Below, piece by piece: positions 34,131 to 53,232 of a stretch of 64,000 nt of DNA. The notes beneath the pieces are model-generated. The model made no database searches, was not told where the DNA came from, and saw nothing but the letters and a program-made list of their open reading frames with translations. The first letter of the stretch is position 1; the number at the start of each line of letters is the position of its first letter. The position numbers and the translations under genes were made by a program. Origin of the DNA: Silanimonas sp044377035. Its GTDB lineage: Bacteria; Pseudomonadota; Gammaproteobacteria; Xanthomonadales; Xanthomonadaceae. The DNA is taken from contig NZ_JBILJW010000019.1 of assembly GCF_044377035.1 (NCBI RefSeq), positions 1-64,000 of the forward strand, written 5' to 3'.

Positions 34131-35683
34131 AGGGCGAAGCTCCCTTTCTGGATGGCCACCGCGAGGTAGATGGCGAGGCAGACGACCACCGCGCCACCGC
34201 CCATCGCCCAGCGCAGGGTTTCGCGGCGGCGATCGGCCACCGTGCGGAATTCGGGAATGCTCACCAGCACCGGCAGCGGCTGCTGGTTGGCGAGCGCGGC
34301 GGCGCTGCGTGGACGCGGGTCGTAGAACAGGTACAGGCCCAGCAGGCCCAGAGGCGCCAGCACGCCCAGCAGGAGGCCGGCCAGTGCGAAATGCATGAGG
34401 CGGAGGCCGCTCGGCTGCAGCGGCAACGCCGCCGGCTCCTGCACGCGGAACGTGAGGCCACGCTTCTCGGCATCGAGGTTCATCGAAACGCGGGCGTTCT
34501 CGCGCCGGCGAAGCAGGTCCTGGTAGATGTCGCGATTGACCTCGTAATCGCGGGTCAGTTCGGCGAGATCGGCTTCGGAATCCGCCACCCGACGCCCGCG
34601 CTCCAGCTCCTGCCTCAACAGGGCCTCGTTCTCGGTGATGCGCGCGGCGAGGCCCGCCGCATCGCTGCGCGCGCGGGCGAGGTCTGAGCGAAGCTCCTGG
34701 TACAGCGGGTTGCGCATGGCCGCGGCCTCGTCGCGCTCGCCATTGCGCTCGCTGGCGCGGGCCTCGACGATCGCGTCCTGCAGGTCGTCGATCTGGTGGC
34801 GGAGACGGACCACATCGGGGTACTCGTCGGTGTATTCGAGGCGAAGGCGGTCGAGCTGCCCCTGCAATTCGGCGAGACGGATCTGCATCTCGCCGGAGCG
34901 GGTGCGGGCGCCGCTCACTTCCGCTTCGCCGCTGAGCTGGCCCTGCACCGAGGCTTCACGCATGCGCAGCTCGGACAGGGCCGTGCGCGCCTGCTCGATG
35001 CTGGTACGCAGCCCGGCGATGCGCGTGCGCACATCCGTGTCGCTGCCCGGGCCGGCATCCTGGTTGCCGGCGCGGAACTCCTTCAGCCGGTCTTCGGCAT
35101 CGGTGAGCTTCGCGTGGTACTCGCGGACCTGGGAGTCGATGAACTCGTAGGCTTCGCGGCTTTCGCGCTCCTTCGCGGCCAGGCTCTCCTCCATGAAGAG
35201 TTCGGCGAAGCGCTGCGCGACCTTGAAGGCGCGCTCGGGCTCCTTGTCGGTGTAGCTGATCTCGATCAGGTTCGCTCCGGGGCTGGACACCCGCGTGCGC
35301 TGCTTGATCTGCTCGGCCGCCCGCTCCCGGGCGATCGGGTCCTCGAGCTCCTCGGTCCAGCCGCCAGCGGCGAGGATCTCGCCCATCACCTTGCGGCTGA
35401 AGATCACCTCGCGAGCGATCCGGGCACGGTCGGCCACGCCCGTGGGCACCGCGCGGCCCTCCATGAGGGGCGTGATGATGTTGGCCTCGCCGGCCAGGAT
35501 CGTCGTACCGGAGACGTACTTCTTCGGCACCAGCAGCCCCACCATCAGGGCGAGCAACGCCACGGTAGCGAAGCCGAGGCTCAGGCCGAACACGCGGCGG
35601 CGCAGCTCCGCCAGCAGCACCGGCAGGAGCTGCAGCCATTCCGGCTGACGGGTGGGTCCTTCCAGGAGCATCGGTTGGTTCAC
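34127..35683 (-). CDS. Wzz/PCP-type chain-length determinant
   Basis: A 518-residue polysaccharide co-polymerase. The N-terminal Wzz domain is flanked by a first membrane helix (about 32-52, FGLSLGFATVALLALMVGLL). A long coiled-coil periplasmic region (about 180-400) follows, with heptad-like stretches such as REYHAKLTDAEDRLKEF. A second helix lies at about 427-447 (MHFALAGLLLGVLAPLG) with the preceding Pro-rich motif AALPLQPSG, and a third at the C-terminus. This matches the exosortase-type chain-length proteins. It sets polymer length with the Wzy polymerase. The GTG start at 35683 overlaps the Wza-like stop. Confidence 0.88.
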   Translation of the reverse strand: MNQPMLLEGPTRQPEWLQLLPVLLAELRRRVFGLSLGFATVALLALMVGLLVPKKYVSGTTILAGEANIITPLMEGRAVPTGVADRARIAREVIFSRKVMGEILAAGGWTEELEDPIARERAAEQIKQRTRVSSPGANLIEISYTDKEPERAFKVAQRFAELFMEESLAAKERESREAYEFIDSQVREYHAKLTDAEDRLKEFRAGNQDAGPGSDTDVRTRIAGLRTSIEQARTALSELRMREASVQGQLSGEAEVSGARTRSGEMQIRLAELQGQLDRLRLEYTDEYPDVVRLRHQIDDLQDAIVEARASERNGERDEAAAMRNPLYQELRSDLARARSDAAGLAARITENEALLRQELERGRRVADSEADLAELTRDYEVNRDIYQDLLRRRENARVSMNLDAEKRGLTFRVQEPAALPLQPSGLRLMHFALAGLLLGVLAPLGLLGLYLFYDPRPRSAAALANQQPLPVLVSIPEFRTVADRRRETLRWAMGGGAVVVCLAIYLAVAIQKGSFAL

Positions 35684-36330
35684 AGCGCGCGCTCCGGCAC
35701 GGTGATGACGTCGCCAGGGCGGACGTCGAGGTTGGATTCCAGCTTGCCGCCGTCGAGGATGTCGCCAAGGCGGATCTCACGCGTTTCCACGGCACCTTCG
35801 GCGTCGCGACGGTGCAGGCGCGAGCGGTTGGCGGCCGCGAAGTCGGTGACTCCGCCAGCCTGCAGCACCGCATCGAGCACGGTCATGCCCTGCCGATAGG
35901 GCACCGACACCGGCTGGCGGACCGCACCGGTCACGCGGACGCGCGAAATGAACTCATGGCTGCGGAGGTCGACGAGGATCACTGCGACCTTGGGATCGCG
36001 CACGTAGGTGGCCAGTTGCTTCTCGATGTCCGCGGCCACTTCCTGCGGAGCCCGTCCACCGGCCATCACGTCGCCGACCAAGGGGACGGAGATCCGTCCA
36101 TCGGGGCGCACCGGCACGGTCACGCTCAGCTCGGGGTTGCGCCACACCGAGACCTGCAGGCGGTCATCGACACCGATCCGATACAGCTCGGAAAACTCGC
36201 CGGAGGCGACTTCGGCCGGCGGAGGTGGCGAGGCCGCGGCGGCGTCCTGGTCTTCGGTCTGCGCCCATGCCATCGACGCCATCAGTAGGACGGCGAGCGC
36301 GAATAGGGTTCTGGCGGCTTGGATCAACAT
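35680..36330 (-). CDS. Wza-like polysaccharide export protein (SLBB domain)
   Basis: A 216-residue exporter and the first gene of the EPS operon. It has a signal peptide (about 1-23, ending MAWAQ) without a lipobox Cys. The polysaccharide export domain follows (YRIGVDDRLQVSVWRNPELSVTVPVRPDGRISVPLVGDVMAGG) and then one SLBB domain (RVTGAVRQPVSVPYRQGMTVLDAVLQAGGV). At this length it lacks the C-terminal amphipathic helix of E. coli Wza, so the OM pore is probably made with the barrel protein at 32087. It is divergent from the J-domain gene across a 138-bp control region. Confidence 0.9.
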   Translation of the reverse strand: MLIQAARTLFALAVLLMASMAWAQTEDQDAAAASPPPPAEVASGEFSELYRIGVDDRLQVSVWRNPELSVTVPVRPDGRISVPLVGDVMAGGRAPQEVAADIEKQLATYVRDPKVAVILVDLRSHEFISRVRVTGAVRQPVSVPYRQGMTVLDAVLQAGGVTDFAAANRSRLHRRDAEGAVETREIRLGDILDGGKLESNLDVRPGDVITVPERAL

Positions 36331-36408
36331 GGGATGCCCTGCTCCTTGGGCGTCCGGGGGGGCAACAGGACTGCTTCCGGGCGCACTGTCGTGTGTGGGG
36401 GTGGAGTG

Positions 36409-36449
36409 ATGATACGCTGCTTCTGGATGATTCTGAGAATCAGGTCACA
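36409..36449 (-). promoter_or_regulatory. EPS operon promoter with CRP/Clp-like box
   Basis: TGAGA-ATCAGG-TCACA (36434-36449) matches the CRP/Clp consensus TGTGA-N6-TCACA in nine of ten defined bases. Read leftwards, a -10-like TATCAT lies at 36414-36409. The box centre (36441.5) would sit about 40 bp upstream of the predicted start site, which is the class II activator position. In Xanthomonas the CRP homologue Clp controls exopolysaccharide genes, so activation of this operon by a CRP-family protein is plausible. Confidence 0.5.
36428..36442. repeat. 15-bp perfect palindrome in the EPS control region
   Basis: TGATTCTGAGAATCA has two 7-bp arms around a central G. It overlaps the left half of the CRP/Clp-like box and lies between the divergent Wza-like and J-domain genes. 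It could be a separate operator. Confidence 0.5.
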
Positions 36450-36468
36450 CTTTTTAACCTGACGCGCC

Positions 36469-37098
36469 GTGTCCGATCCCTTCAGTCCGCTCGATGACCT
36501 GACCCGCCTGGGTCTGCCTCCCGGCGCCCCGCTTGACGCCCTCAAGCCGGCTTGGCGCCGGGCGGTGTCGGCCCTTCACCCGGACCGCAACGGCCCCGAG
36601 GCGGACCGGGAGCTGGCCGAGGTGAACGCGGCCTTCCAGCGCCTCCAGGCCTTCGAGCGGCGATACGGCCGCCTGCCCGGGCACCGAGATGCCCCACTGC
36701 GCCCCAACCCATCCCCACGGCGCGGCTCGCCGCGCTGGATGGTCGGCAGCCTGGCGATCGCCGCCGCCGCCCTCATCCTCTGGCCGCAGGCCCAGCCCGT
36801 CGACGACCCGACCCGTCTCGGCGACGAGGGCGCCATGGACGCCTGGGTGCCGCCCCCCGCCGTCGCTTCGTCCCCCGCCGGCATCGGCCTCCCGACGGAT
36901 CGCCTGCGGGTCGGCCTCGATCCGGAGGCCGTGGAGCGCCTCGCCGGCCCACCCCTGTTCCGCTCCGCCGAACGCTGGGAATACGGCCCGTCCGAGGTCC
37001 GCTTCACCGACGGAAAAGTGTCCGGCTGGTACAGCTCGGCGCTCCGTCCGCTGCCGGTCGGAGACACCCCGAGCTTCCCGGCACACGACCACCACTGA
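36469..37098 (+). CDS. Membrane-anchored J-domain protein
   Basis: A 209-residue protein. The N-terminal J domain (about 5-65) has the HPD tripeptide (RRAVSALHPDRNG) and ELAEVNAAFQRLQAF, so it could stimulate a DnaK-type chaperone. A single membrane helix follows at about 90-105 (WMVGSLAIAAAALILW). The rest is a Pro-rich linker and a small domain of about 60 residues (LDPEAVERLAGPPLF, YGPSEVRFTDGKVSGWYS) resembling SmpA/BamE-type folds. It starts with GTG at 36469; no good Shine-Dalgarno is seen. It is divergent from the EPS operon. A link to EPS is by position only. Confidence 0.75.
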   Translation: MSDPFSPLDDLTRLGLPPGAPLDALKPAWRRAVSALHPDRNGPEADRELAEVNAAFQRLQAFERRYGRLPGHRDAPLRPNPSPRRGSPRWMVGSLAIAAAALILWPQAQPVDDPTRLGDEGAMDAWVPPPAVASSPAGIGLPTDRLRVGLDPEAVERLAGPPLFRSAERWEYGPSEVRFTDGKVSGWYSSALRPLPVGDTPSFPAHDHH

Positions 37099-37110
37099 GC
37101 GGCTTCGCGC

Positions 37111-38520
37111 TCAGCGCGCCCCCTTGCCGAACAGAACGACCTCGACCGTCTGCAGCAGCACCAGCAGATCGAACATCAGGCTCTGGTTCTTGACGTAGTA
37201 CAGGTCGTACTTGAGCTTCTCCTCGGCGTCCTTGACCGAAGCCCCGTAGGCGTAGCGCAGCTGCGCCCACCCCGTGATGCCGGGCTTCACCGCGTGGCGC
37301 AGGCCGTAGTAGGGAATCTCGCGCTCGAGCTGCTCGACGAAGGTCGGGCGCTCCGGGCGCGGCCCGACGAAACTCATCTCGCCGCGGAGCACGTTCAGGA
37401 CCTGCGGCAATTCGTCGATGCGCAGCTTGCGGATGACCCGGCCGACGCGCGTCACGCGGTCGTCGTTCGAGGTCGCCCAACGGGCCACGCCGTCGCGCTC
37501 GGCATCGGTGCGCATGCTGCGGAACTTGATGACGCGGAAGGTCTCGCCGCCCTCGCCAACCCGCTCCTGCAGGTAGAAGATCGGGCCGCTCAAGCCGCTC
37601 TCGAGCTTGATCAGCACGGCGGTCAGCAGCATCAGCGGCATCGCGAGGAGCAGCAGCAGCGACGAGGAGGCGATGTCGAACACGCGCTTGCTGGCGGAAC
37701 GCACGACGCTGCGGTCGAAGCCGGAATCGAACACGATCCAGGACGGGCTCAGCGCGTTGATGTGGGCCCGGCCGGTCTGGTTCTCGAGGAAGGTGTGCAG
37801 GTCGTTGACGTGGACGCCGCGCAGGCGGCAGGCCATCAGCTCGTCCAGCGGCAGGCTACCGCGGCGGCAGTCCGGGGCCACCACGATCTCGTCGACGCCC
37901 AGCAGGTCGACCATGGCAGGCAGCCCCTCGCTGGGGCTCAGACGCAACTCCGCCGGCACCCGCTCGGCATCGCCCTGCACCGCGACGTAGCCCACGATGC
38001 CGAACGTCCGGCGATCGCTGTCGCGCCGCAGGCGGGAGTGGATCAGGTCCGCCTTTTCGCCCACGCCGAGGACCAGCACCTGGCGGCGGAGGAGCTCACC
38101 CTGCCCCACGCGCAGGGCGAAGGCCCGCGCCACCATCACGCCAGCGAAACCGAACCCGAGGGCCAACACCATGACACCGCGCCCGATATCGTCGACCGGC
38201 GTGAGGTACTGCAGCGCCATCAGGGTCAGGCCGCCGGCGAAGAAGGCCACCAGCGCGCGGACGACGTGGCCGCTCCATCCGTCGCGGCTGTGGGTGGCGT
38301 ACAGGCCCATCGAGGTCATCGCCAGCATGAGCACGCCGGCGAACACGAGGCCACGCAGCACCATGCTGCCGCCAAAGGCCTGGTCGATCAGGTTGAAGTC
38401 GCCGAAGAAGCGGACCAGGACGGCCGCCTCGAAGGCCAGGAAGAGGGCGACGAACTCGGCGGAGGCGAGGAAAAGAATCCAGCGGCGAGCGGGATGAAGG
38501 GCGTCCGAGATGGAGCGCAT
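37111..38520 (-). CDS. Polyprenyl-phosphate sugar-1-phosphate transferase (exosortase-type EpsB)
   Basis: A 469-residue initiating enzyme that loads the first sugar-phosphate on undecaprenyl phosphate. It has four N-terminal membrane helices (about 12-130), a central Rossmann-like CoA-binding domain (VLVLGVGEKADLIHSRLR) and the C-terminal bacterial sugar transferase domain. The last has KRVFDIASSSLLLLLAMPL, RVIKFRSMRTDAE, DELPQVLNVLRGEMSFVGPRPERP and PGITGWAQLRYAYG. ATG 38520 has AGGAA upstream. It is transcribed leftwards, separate from the main operon by the J-domain gene, and divergent from the dehydrogenase at 38719. Confidence 0.9.
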   Translation of the reverse strand: MRSISDALHPARRWILFLASAEFVALFLAFEAAVLVRFFGDFNLIDQAFGGSMVLRGLVFAGVLMLAMTSMGLYATHSRDGWSGHVVRALVAFFAGGLTLMALQYLTPVDDIGRGVMVLALGFGFAGVMVARAFALRVGQGELLRRQVLVLGVGEKADLIHSRLRRDSDRRTFGIVGYVAVQGDAERVPAELRLSPSEGLPAMVDLLGVDEIVVAPDCRRGSLPLDELMACRLRGVHVNDLHTFLENQTGRAHINALSPSWIVFDSGFDRSVVRSASKRVFDIASSSLLLLLAMPLMLLTAVLIKLESGLSGPIFYLQERVGEGGETFRVIKFRSMRTDAERDGVARWATSNDDRVTRVGRVIRKLRIDELPQVLNVLRGEMSFVGPRPERPTFVEQLEREIPYYGLRHAVKPGITGWAQLRYAYGASVKDAEEKLKYDLYYVKNQSLMFDLLVLLQTVEVVLFGKGAR

Positions 38521-38673
38521 GTGAATTCCTGCAAATGCATTGGGGGGCTTCCGGAACCGCCGGGGGCCGTCAAAAGCCCGCCGCTGCTGGCGGCGTGCCC
38601 TTCGCGGGGTCCGGAATCGTCGCTTTGGGATCACGAAGGCGTGTAGCCAAGGTGAAGCCCATGACGGGTACTA

Positions 38674-38689
38674 TGAGAACCCGGTCACA
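38674..38689. promoter_or_regulatory. CRP/Clp-like box upstream of the dehydrogenase/synthase operon
   Basis: TGAGA-ACCCGG-TCACA has the same two half-sites and spacing as the box at 36434-36449. It lies in the 198-bp gap between the sugar transferase and the dehydrogenase, 30 bp before the ATG at 38719, and touches a -10-like TACTAT (38669-38674). Which of the two divergent genes it serves is unclear. If TACTAT is the dehydrogenase -10, a bound protein would repress. Confidence 0.45.
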
Positions 38690-38718
38690 TTGCAGACACA
38701 AGTCCATTCCCCCCAGCT

Positions 38719-39999
<1,281 letters not shown>

Positions 40000-40030
40000 G
40001 GCAGCCCGGGCGCTCCTCGGCGCAGTGCTT

Positions 40031-40059
40031 GTCAAAAAGTGTGATGGAGTAGTCAAAAA
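40031..40059 (+). repeat. Paired GTCAAAAA direct repeats ahead of the epimerase-synthase genes
   Basis: GTCAAAAA occurs at 40031-40038 and 40052-40059, 21 bp apart (two helical turns), in the 140-bp gap between the dehydrogenase and the epimerase. The intervening AAAAAGTGTGA (40034-40044) is the exact reverse complement of 36445-36455 in the EPS promoter region. A weak -10-like TATCGT follows at 40075. This is a candidate operator for the synthase genes. Confidence 0.4.
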
Positions 40060-40139
40060 TCCAGCCGGGCGCGGTATCGTGTCAAGACTGGATGAATCCC
40101 CCCTTCCGGGCCGCAAGACGCGGCCTCTTGGAGTTCCCG

Positions 40140-41147
40140 ATGCGTGTCCTCATCACCGGCGCTGCCGGCTTCATCGGCTCGACGCTGGCCCATCGCCTGC
40201 TGGACCGCGGCGACGAGGTCCTCGGCTACGACAACCTCAACGACTACTACGACGTCCGCCTGAAGCAGGCCCGGCTCGACCGGCTGACGCCGCGTGCCGG
40301 CTTCTCGTTCGTGAAGGCCTCGCTGGAGGACCGCGAGGCGCTCGACGCCGCGTTCGACGCGTTCAAGCCGCAGCGGGTCGTCAACCTCGCCGCCCAGGCC
40401 GGGGTCCGCTACTCGTTGGAAAACCCCCGCGCCTACATCGACGCCAACATCGTGGGCTTCCTGAACGTGCTGGAAGCCTGCCGGCACAAGGGCGTCGAGC
40501 ACCTCGTCTACGCCTCGTCGAGTTCGGTCTACGGCAGCAACCGCAAGCTGCCGTTCGCGGTGGAGGACAGCGTCGACCACCCGGTCAGCCTGTACGCCGC
40601 CAGCAAGAAGGCCAATGAGCTGATGGCGCACACCTACAGCCATCTGTTCCGGCTGCCGACGACCGGCCTGCGCTTCTTCACGGTCTATGGCCCGTGGGGC
40701 CGCCCGGACATGGCGCTGTTCCTGTTCACGAAGAAGATCCTCGCCGGCGAGCCGATCGACGTCTTCAACTTCGGCAAGCACACGCGGGATTTCACCTACA
40801 TCGACGACATCGTCGAGGGCGTCATCCGCACGCTGGATCGTGTCCCGGGCCCGGACGAGACCTTCGACCCGCTGGCCCCGAGCCCGGCGACGAGTGCCGC
40901 GCCCTATCGCGTCTACAACATCGGCAACCACACGCCGGTGCAGCTCTCGCGCTACATCGAGCTGATCGAAGAAGCGACCGGCAAGACCGCGACGAAGAAC
41001 CTGCTGCCGCTGCAGCCCGGCGACGTGCCCGACACGGAAGCCGAAGTCTCGGCGCTGATGCGGGACACCGGCTACGCCCCGGAGACGCCGGTCGAAGTCG
41101 GGGTGAAGCGCTTCGTTGAGTGGTATCGCGGGCACTACGGGGTCTGA
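40140..41147 (+). CDS. NAD-dependent UDP-uronate 4-epimerase (CapI/LspL type)
   Basis: A 335-residue extended SDR. It has the NAD motif ITGAAGFIGSTLAHRLLDRG and GYDNLNDYYDVRLKQARLDRL, a hallmark of UDP-glucuronate epimerases. The catalytic segment is SSSSVYGSNRKLPF, followed by YAASKKANE (YxxxK). It probably epimerises the uronic acid made by the dehydrogenase upstream. GGAG precedes ATG 40140. The next gene starts 4 bp after its stop. Confidence 0.87.
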   Translation: MRVLITGAAGFIGSTLAHRLLDRGDEVLGYDNLNDYYDVRLKQARLDRLTPRAGFSFVKASLEDREALDAAFDAFKPQRVVNLAAQAGVRYSLENPRAYIDANIVGFLNVLEACRHKGVEHLVYASSSSVYGSNRKLPFAVEDSVDHPVSLYAASKKANELMAHTYSHLFRLPTTGLRFFTVYGPWGRPDMALFLFTKKILAGEPIDVFNFGKHTRDFTYIDDIVEGVIRTLDRVPGPDETFDPLAPSPATSAAPYRVYNIGNHTPVQLSRYIELIEEATGKTATKNLLPLQPGDVPDTEAEVSALMRDTGYAPETPVEVGVKRFVEWYRGHYGV

Positions 41148-41151
41148 TCCC

Positions 41152-50792
<9,641 letters not shown>

Positions 50793-50796
<4 letters not shown>

Positions 50797-51551
50797 CGGC
50801 GGTGGGCATGCGGCGGGTGCAACGCTCCGTGGGCCGCGGCTGGGTCCAGGGCATGCTGTGCGAGGCACCCGCCCCTCGCGCCGCCGTGCTGGTGCTGCCA
50901 CCGTTCTTCCATGAATGGCAGCGCAGCTACCGGTTGTTTGCGCTGGTGGCCGATGCCTTGGCGGTGCGCGGCATCAGCGCGCTCCGCTTCGACTACCGCG
51001 GCACCGGGGAGTCTTCGGGCGACGATGCCGACTTCCTGCCGAGCCGCGCGCTGGACGATGCGGAAGCGATGCTCGCTGCGTTGCGCGAACGCGGCCCCGC
51101 GCCCGTCGCCCTGATCGGCGTGCGGGCCGGCGCCCTCCTGGCCGAACGGTTGTCGGTGCGACACGGCTTGCCGTGGTGTGCATGGCAGGGCGTGGATCGC
51201 GGCGACCAGCATCTGGTCGAACTGCGCGAGCGCGATACGCACGAATCCAACAACCGCAACCGTTTCCCCTTCCTCGGGCGTCATCGCGCGCCCGATCCCG
51301 CCACGCTGATGGGTCATCGCCTGCATCCAGAGTTCGCGCTCGAACTCGGCATCTTCCAACGCGCCACGGAACCCGCATGGCGCATCGACCGTGCCGAGCG
51401 ATGCGGTCCCGCCGACGTCGCGCTGCCCGAGAGCCTACCGGGCTGGGTGGGGCAGATCGACCTCCAGGGCGCCCTGCCGCTCGCCGCCATCGCGGCGTTG
51501 GCTGAAGCGATCGCGGCGCGAATGTCGGCCCATCCGGAGCGGGCGGCATGA
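50793..51551 (+). CDS. Alpha/beta hydrolase-fold protein, exosortase-associated hydrolase 2 type
   Basis: A 252-residue alpha/beta hydrolase-fold protein. Fold markers are VLVLPPFFHEWQRSYRLFALVADALAVRG and LRFDYRGTGESSG. At the nucleophile elbow the sequence is LIGVRAGALLA, with Arg111 where Ser is usual. This matches the pattern (GLRxGALLA) of the type 2 hydrolases that accompany exosortase A systems, whose activity is not known. Its ATG overlaps the synthase stop by 4 bp, so the two are made together. It could act in release or transfer of the synthase product. Confidence 0.72.
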
Positions 51552-52351
51552 TCGAGCGTCCGTTCCGCCCAGCCGGCACCGAGGCCGACATCGGCGTGCT
51601 CGCCGAACCCGCCCGCAGCGGTGGCACCGCGGTGGTCCTGCTGAACGCCGGCGCCATGCGCCGCGCGGGGCCGTTCCGCCTGCATGTTCATGCCGCGCGT
51701 CGTTTCGCAGCGCTCGGCTTTCCGACGCTGCGCATCGACCAACCCGGGATCGCCGATCACATCGCCAGCGCGCGGCGCCCGCATGTCGAGGTGCTGATCG
51801 AGATCCTCGACACTTTGCAACGCGAGACCGGCTGCGAGCGCTTCGTCGTCGGCGGTGTCTGCAGCGCGGCCGATTTCGCCTGGGTGCTGGCGCAGAAGGA
51901 ACCCCGTGTCGCCGGCCTGCTGCTGCTCGACCCCATGGCGCGATCGGACGCACCGGGTTTCCGTCTCGGCCAGTTCCAGTTGCTGCTGCAGCGCGGCCCG
52001 AGCGGCTGGATCGACATCGTGAAGCGCCGACTCGCGCGCCGCGCCGCGCCACCACGCGCCACCGACGACCAGCTGCGCGATTGGCCCGCGCCCGGCGCGG
52101 AAGCCGCCCAGCTCGAGGGCCTTGTCGGCCGCGGCGCCGAGCTGTTCGTGTTGTACACCGGCGGCGCCGCCAACTATTTCACCCATCCGAAGCAGTTCTT
52201 CGAGGGCTACGGCCCGGCCGCGCGCAGCCCCCGGGTCCACTTCGAGTACTGGCGCCAGTGCGACCACCTGTTCTTCCAGCCCGACGACCGCGAACGGCTC
52301 GTCGAGCGCATCGCTGGATGGCTTGGCGACCGATTCGGAGCCCCCGCATGA
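51548..52351 (+). CDS. Alpha/beta hydrolase-fold protein, exosortase-associated hydrolase 1 type (Cys nucleophile)
   Basis: A 267-residue alpha/beta hydrolase-fold protein. The elbow reads VVGGVCSAADFAW, with Cys105 in the nucleophile position, like the type 1 hydrolases of exosortase A systems. Later motifs are LLLLDPMARSD and CDHLFFQPDDRERL, where Asp/His of a triad could reside. The ATG overlaps the previous stop by 4 bp. With no thioesterase domain in the synthase, this is the best in-locus candidate for offloading the thioester, an inference. Confidence 0.72.
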   Translation: MIERPFRPAGTEADIGVLAEPARSGGTAVVLLNAGAMRRAGPFRLHVHAARRFAALGFPTLRIDQPGIADHIASARRPHVEVLIEILDTLQRETGCERFVVGGVCSAADFAWVLAQKEPRVAGLLLLDPMARSDAPGFRLGQFQLLLQRGPSGWIDIVKRRLARRAAPPRATDDQLRDWPAPGAEAAQLEGLVGRGAELFVLYTGGAANYFTHPKQFFEGYGPAARSPRVHFEYWRQCDHLFFQPDDRERLVERIAGWLGDRFGAPA

Positions 52352-53220
52352 ACATCGAACGCGTGGGGGGCCTCAGCACCCGCGACTTCATCGAAAACTA
52401 CGTCGCGCCGCGCAAGCCGGTGGTGCTCACCGATGCCATCCACGACTGGCCCGCGCTGGGCCGCTGGACGCCGGCGTGGTTCCACGAGACCTGGGGCGAG
52501 CGCGTGGTGCGGTGTCGCGGCACGAAGAACAACGCGCCGGTGAAGCTGGCCGACTACATCGATGGCCTCGCCACCTCGACGGAAGCCGCGCCGGTCCCCT
52601 ACCTGCGCAACGTCAACATCCAGACCGACTGGCCGGAACTCGCCGCGGACATCACCCCGCGCTGCCGCTTCACCGCCGACGACTGGCTCAGCAGCCGCCT
52701 GATGCCGAAGGGCTGGCCGCGCGTGGCACGCCATCTCAACCAGCTGTTCATCAGCGGCGCCGGCACCACCATTCCGCTGCACTACGACGAATGGATGATG
52801 CACGCCTTCATCTCGAACGTTCACGGCGAGAAGGAGTTCACGCTGTTCCCGCCGGACCAGACGCCGTTCCTCTACCCCAAGGACGACTACTACCTCGTCT
52901 CGCGCATCCCCAACCCCTACCACGTCGATCGCGAGGCCTTCCCGCTATTCGAGAAAGCGGCGACAGCCAGCATCACCATCGGCACCGGCGAGTCGATCTT
53001 CCTGCCCTGCGGCTGGTGGCACACCACGCGTACGGTTTCGCCCTGCATCTCGGTAAGCTCGAACTTCGTCGGTGCCTCGAATTGGGATTCGTTCGTCGAC
53101 GAGCTGTGCACGATGCGCGACCGGCTGGGTGCGAGCCGTTGGAAGACCCCGATGATCCGCGCCTACCTGAAGACCACCGGCGCCCTGCTGCGGCTTCAAC
53201 CCGGCGCAGGACACCACTGA
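52348..53220 (+). CDS. Cupin/JmjC-like Fe(II)/2-oxoglutarate oxygenase
   Basis: A 290-residue cupin-8/JmjC-type protein. It has the N-terminal NYVAPRKPVVLTDAIHDWPALGRW, typical of the family, the metal pair in IPLHYDEWMMHAF (HxD), and the distal histidine in FLPCGWWHTTRTVSP. These three ligands are present, so hydroxylase activity is plausible. It overlaps the hydrolase stop by 4 bp. In lipopeptide systems such oxygenases hydroxylate acyl or amino acid residues. Which substrate is modified here is not known. Confidence 0.8.
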   Translation: MNIERVGGLSTRDFIENYVAPRKPVVLTDAIHDWPALGRWTPAWFHETWGERVVRCRGTKNNAPVKLADYIDGLATSTEAAPVPYLRNVNIQTDWPELAADITPRCRFTADDWLSSRLMPKGWPRVARHLNQLFISGAGTTIPLHYDEWMMHAFISNVHGEKEFTLFPPDQTPFLYPKDDYYLVSRIPNPYHVDREAFPLFEKAATASITIGTGESIFLPCGWWHTTRTVSPCISVSSNFVGASNWDSFVDELCTMRDRLGASRWKTPMIRAYLKTTGALLRLQPGAGHH

Positions 53221-53232
53221 GGATATGGACGC

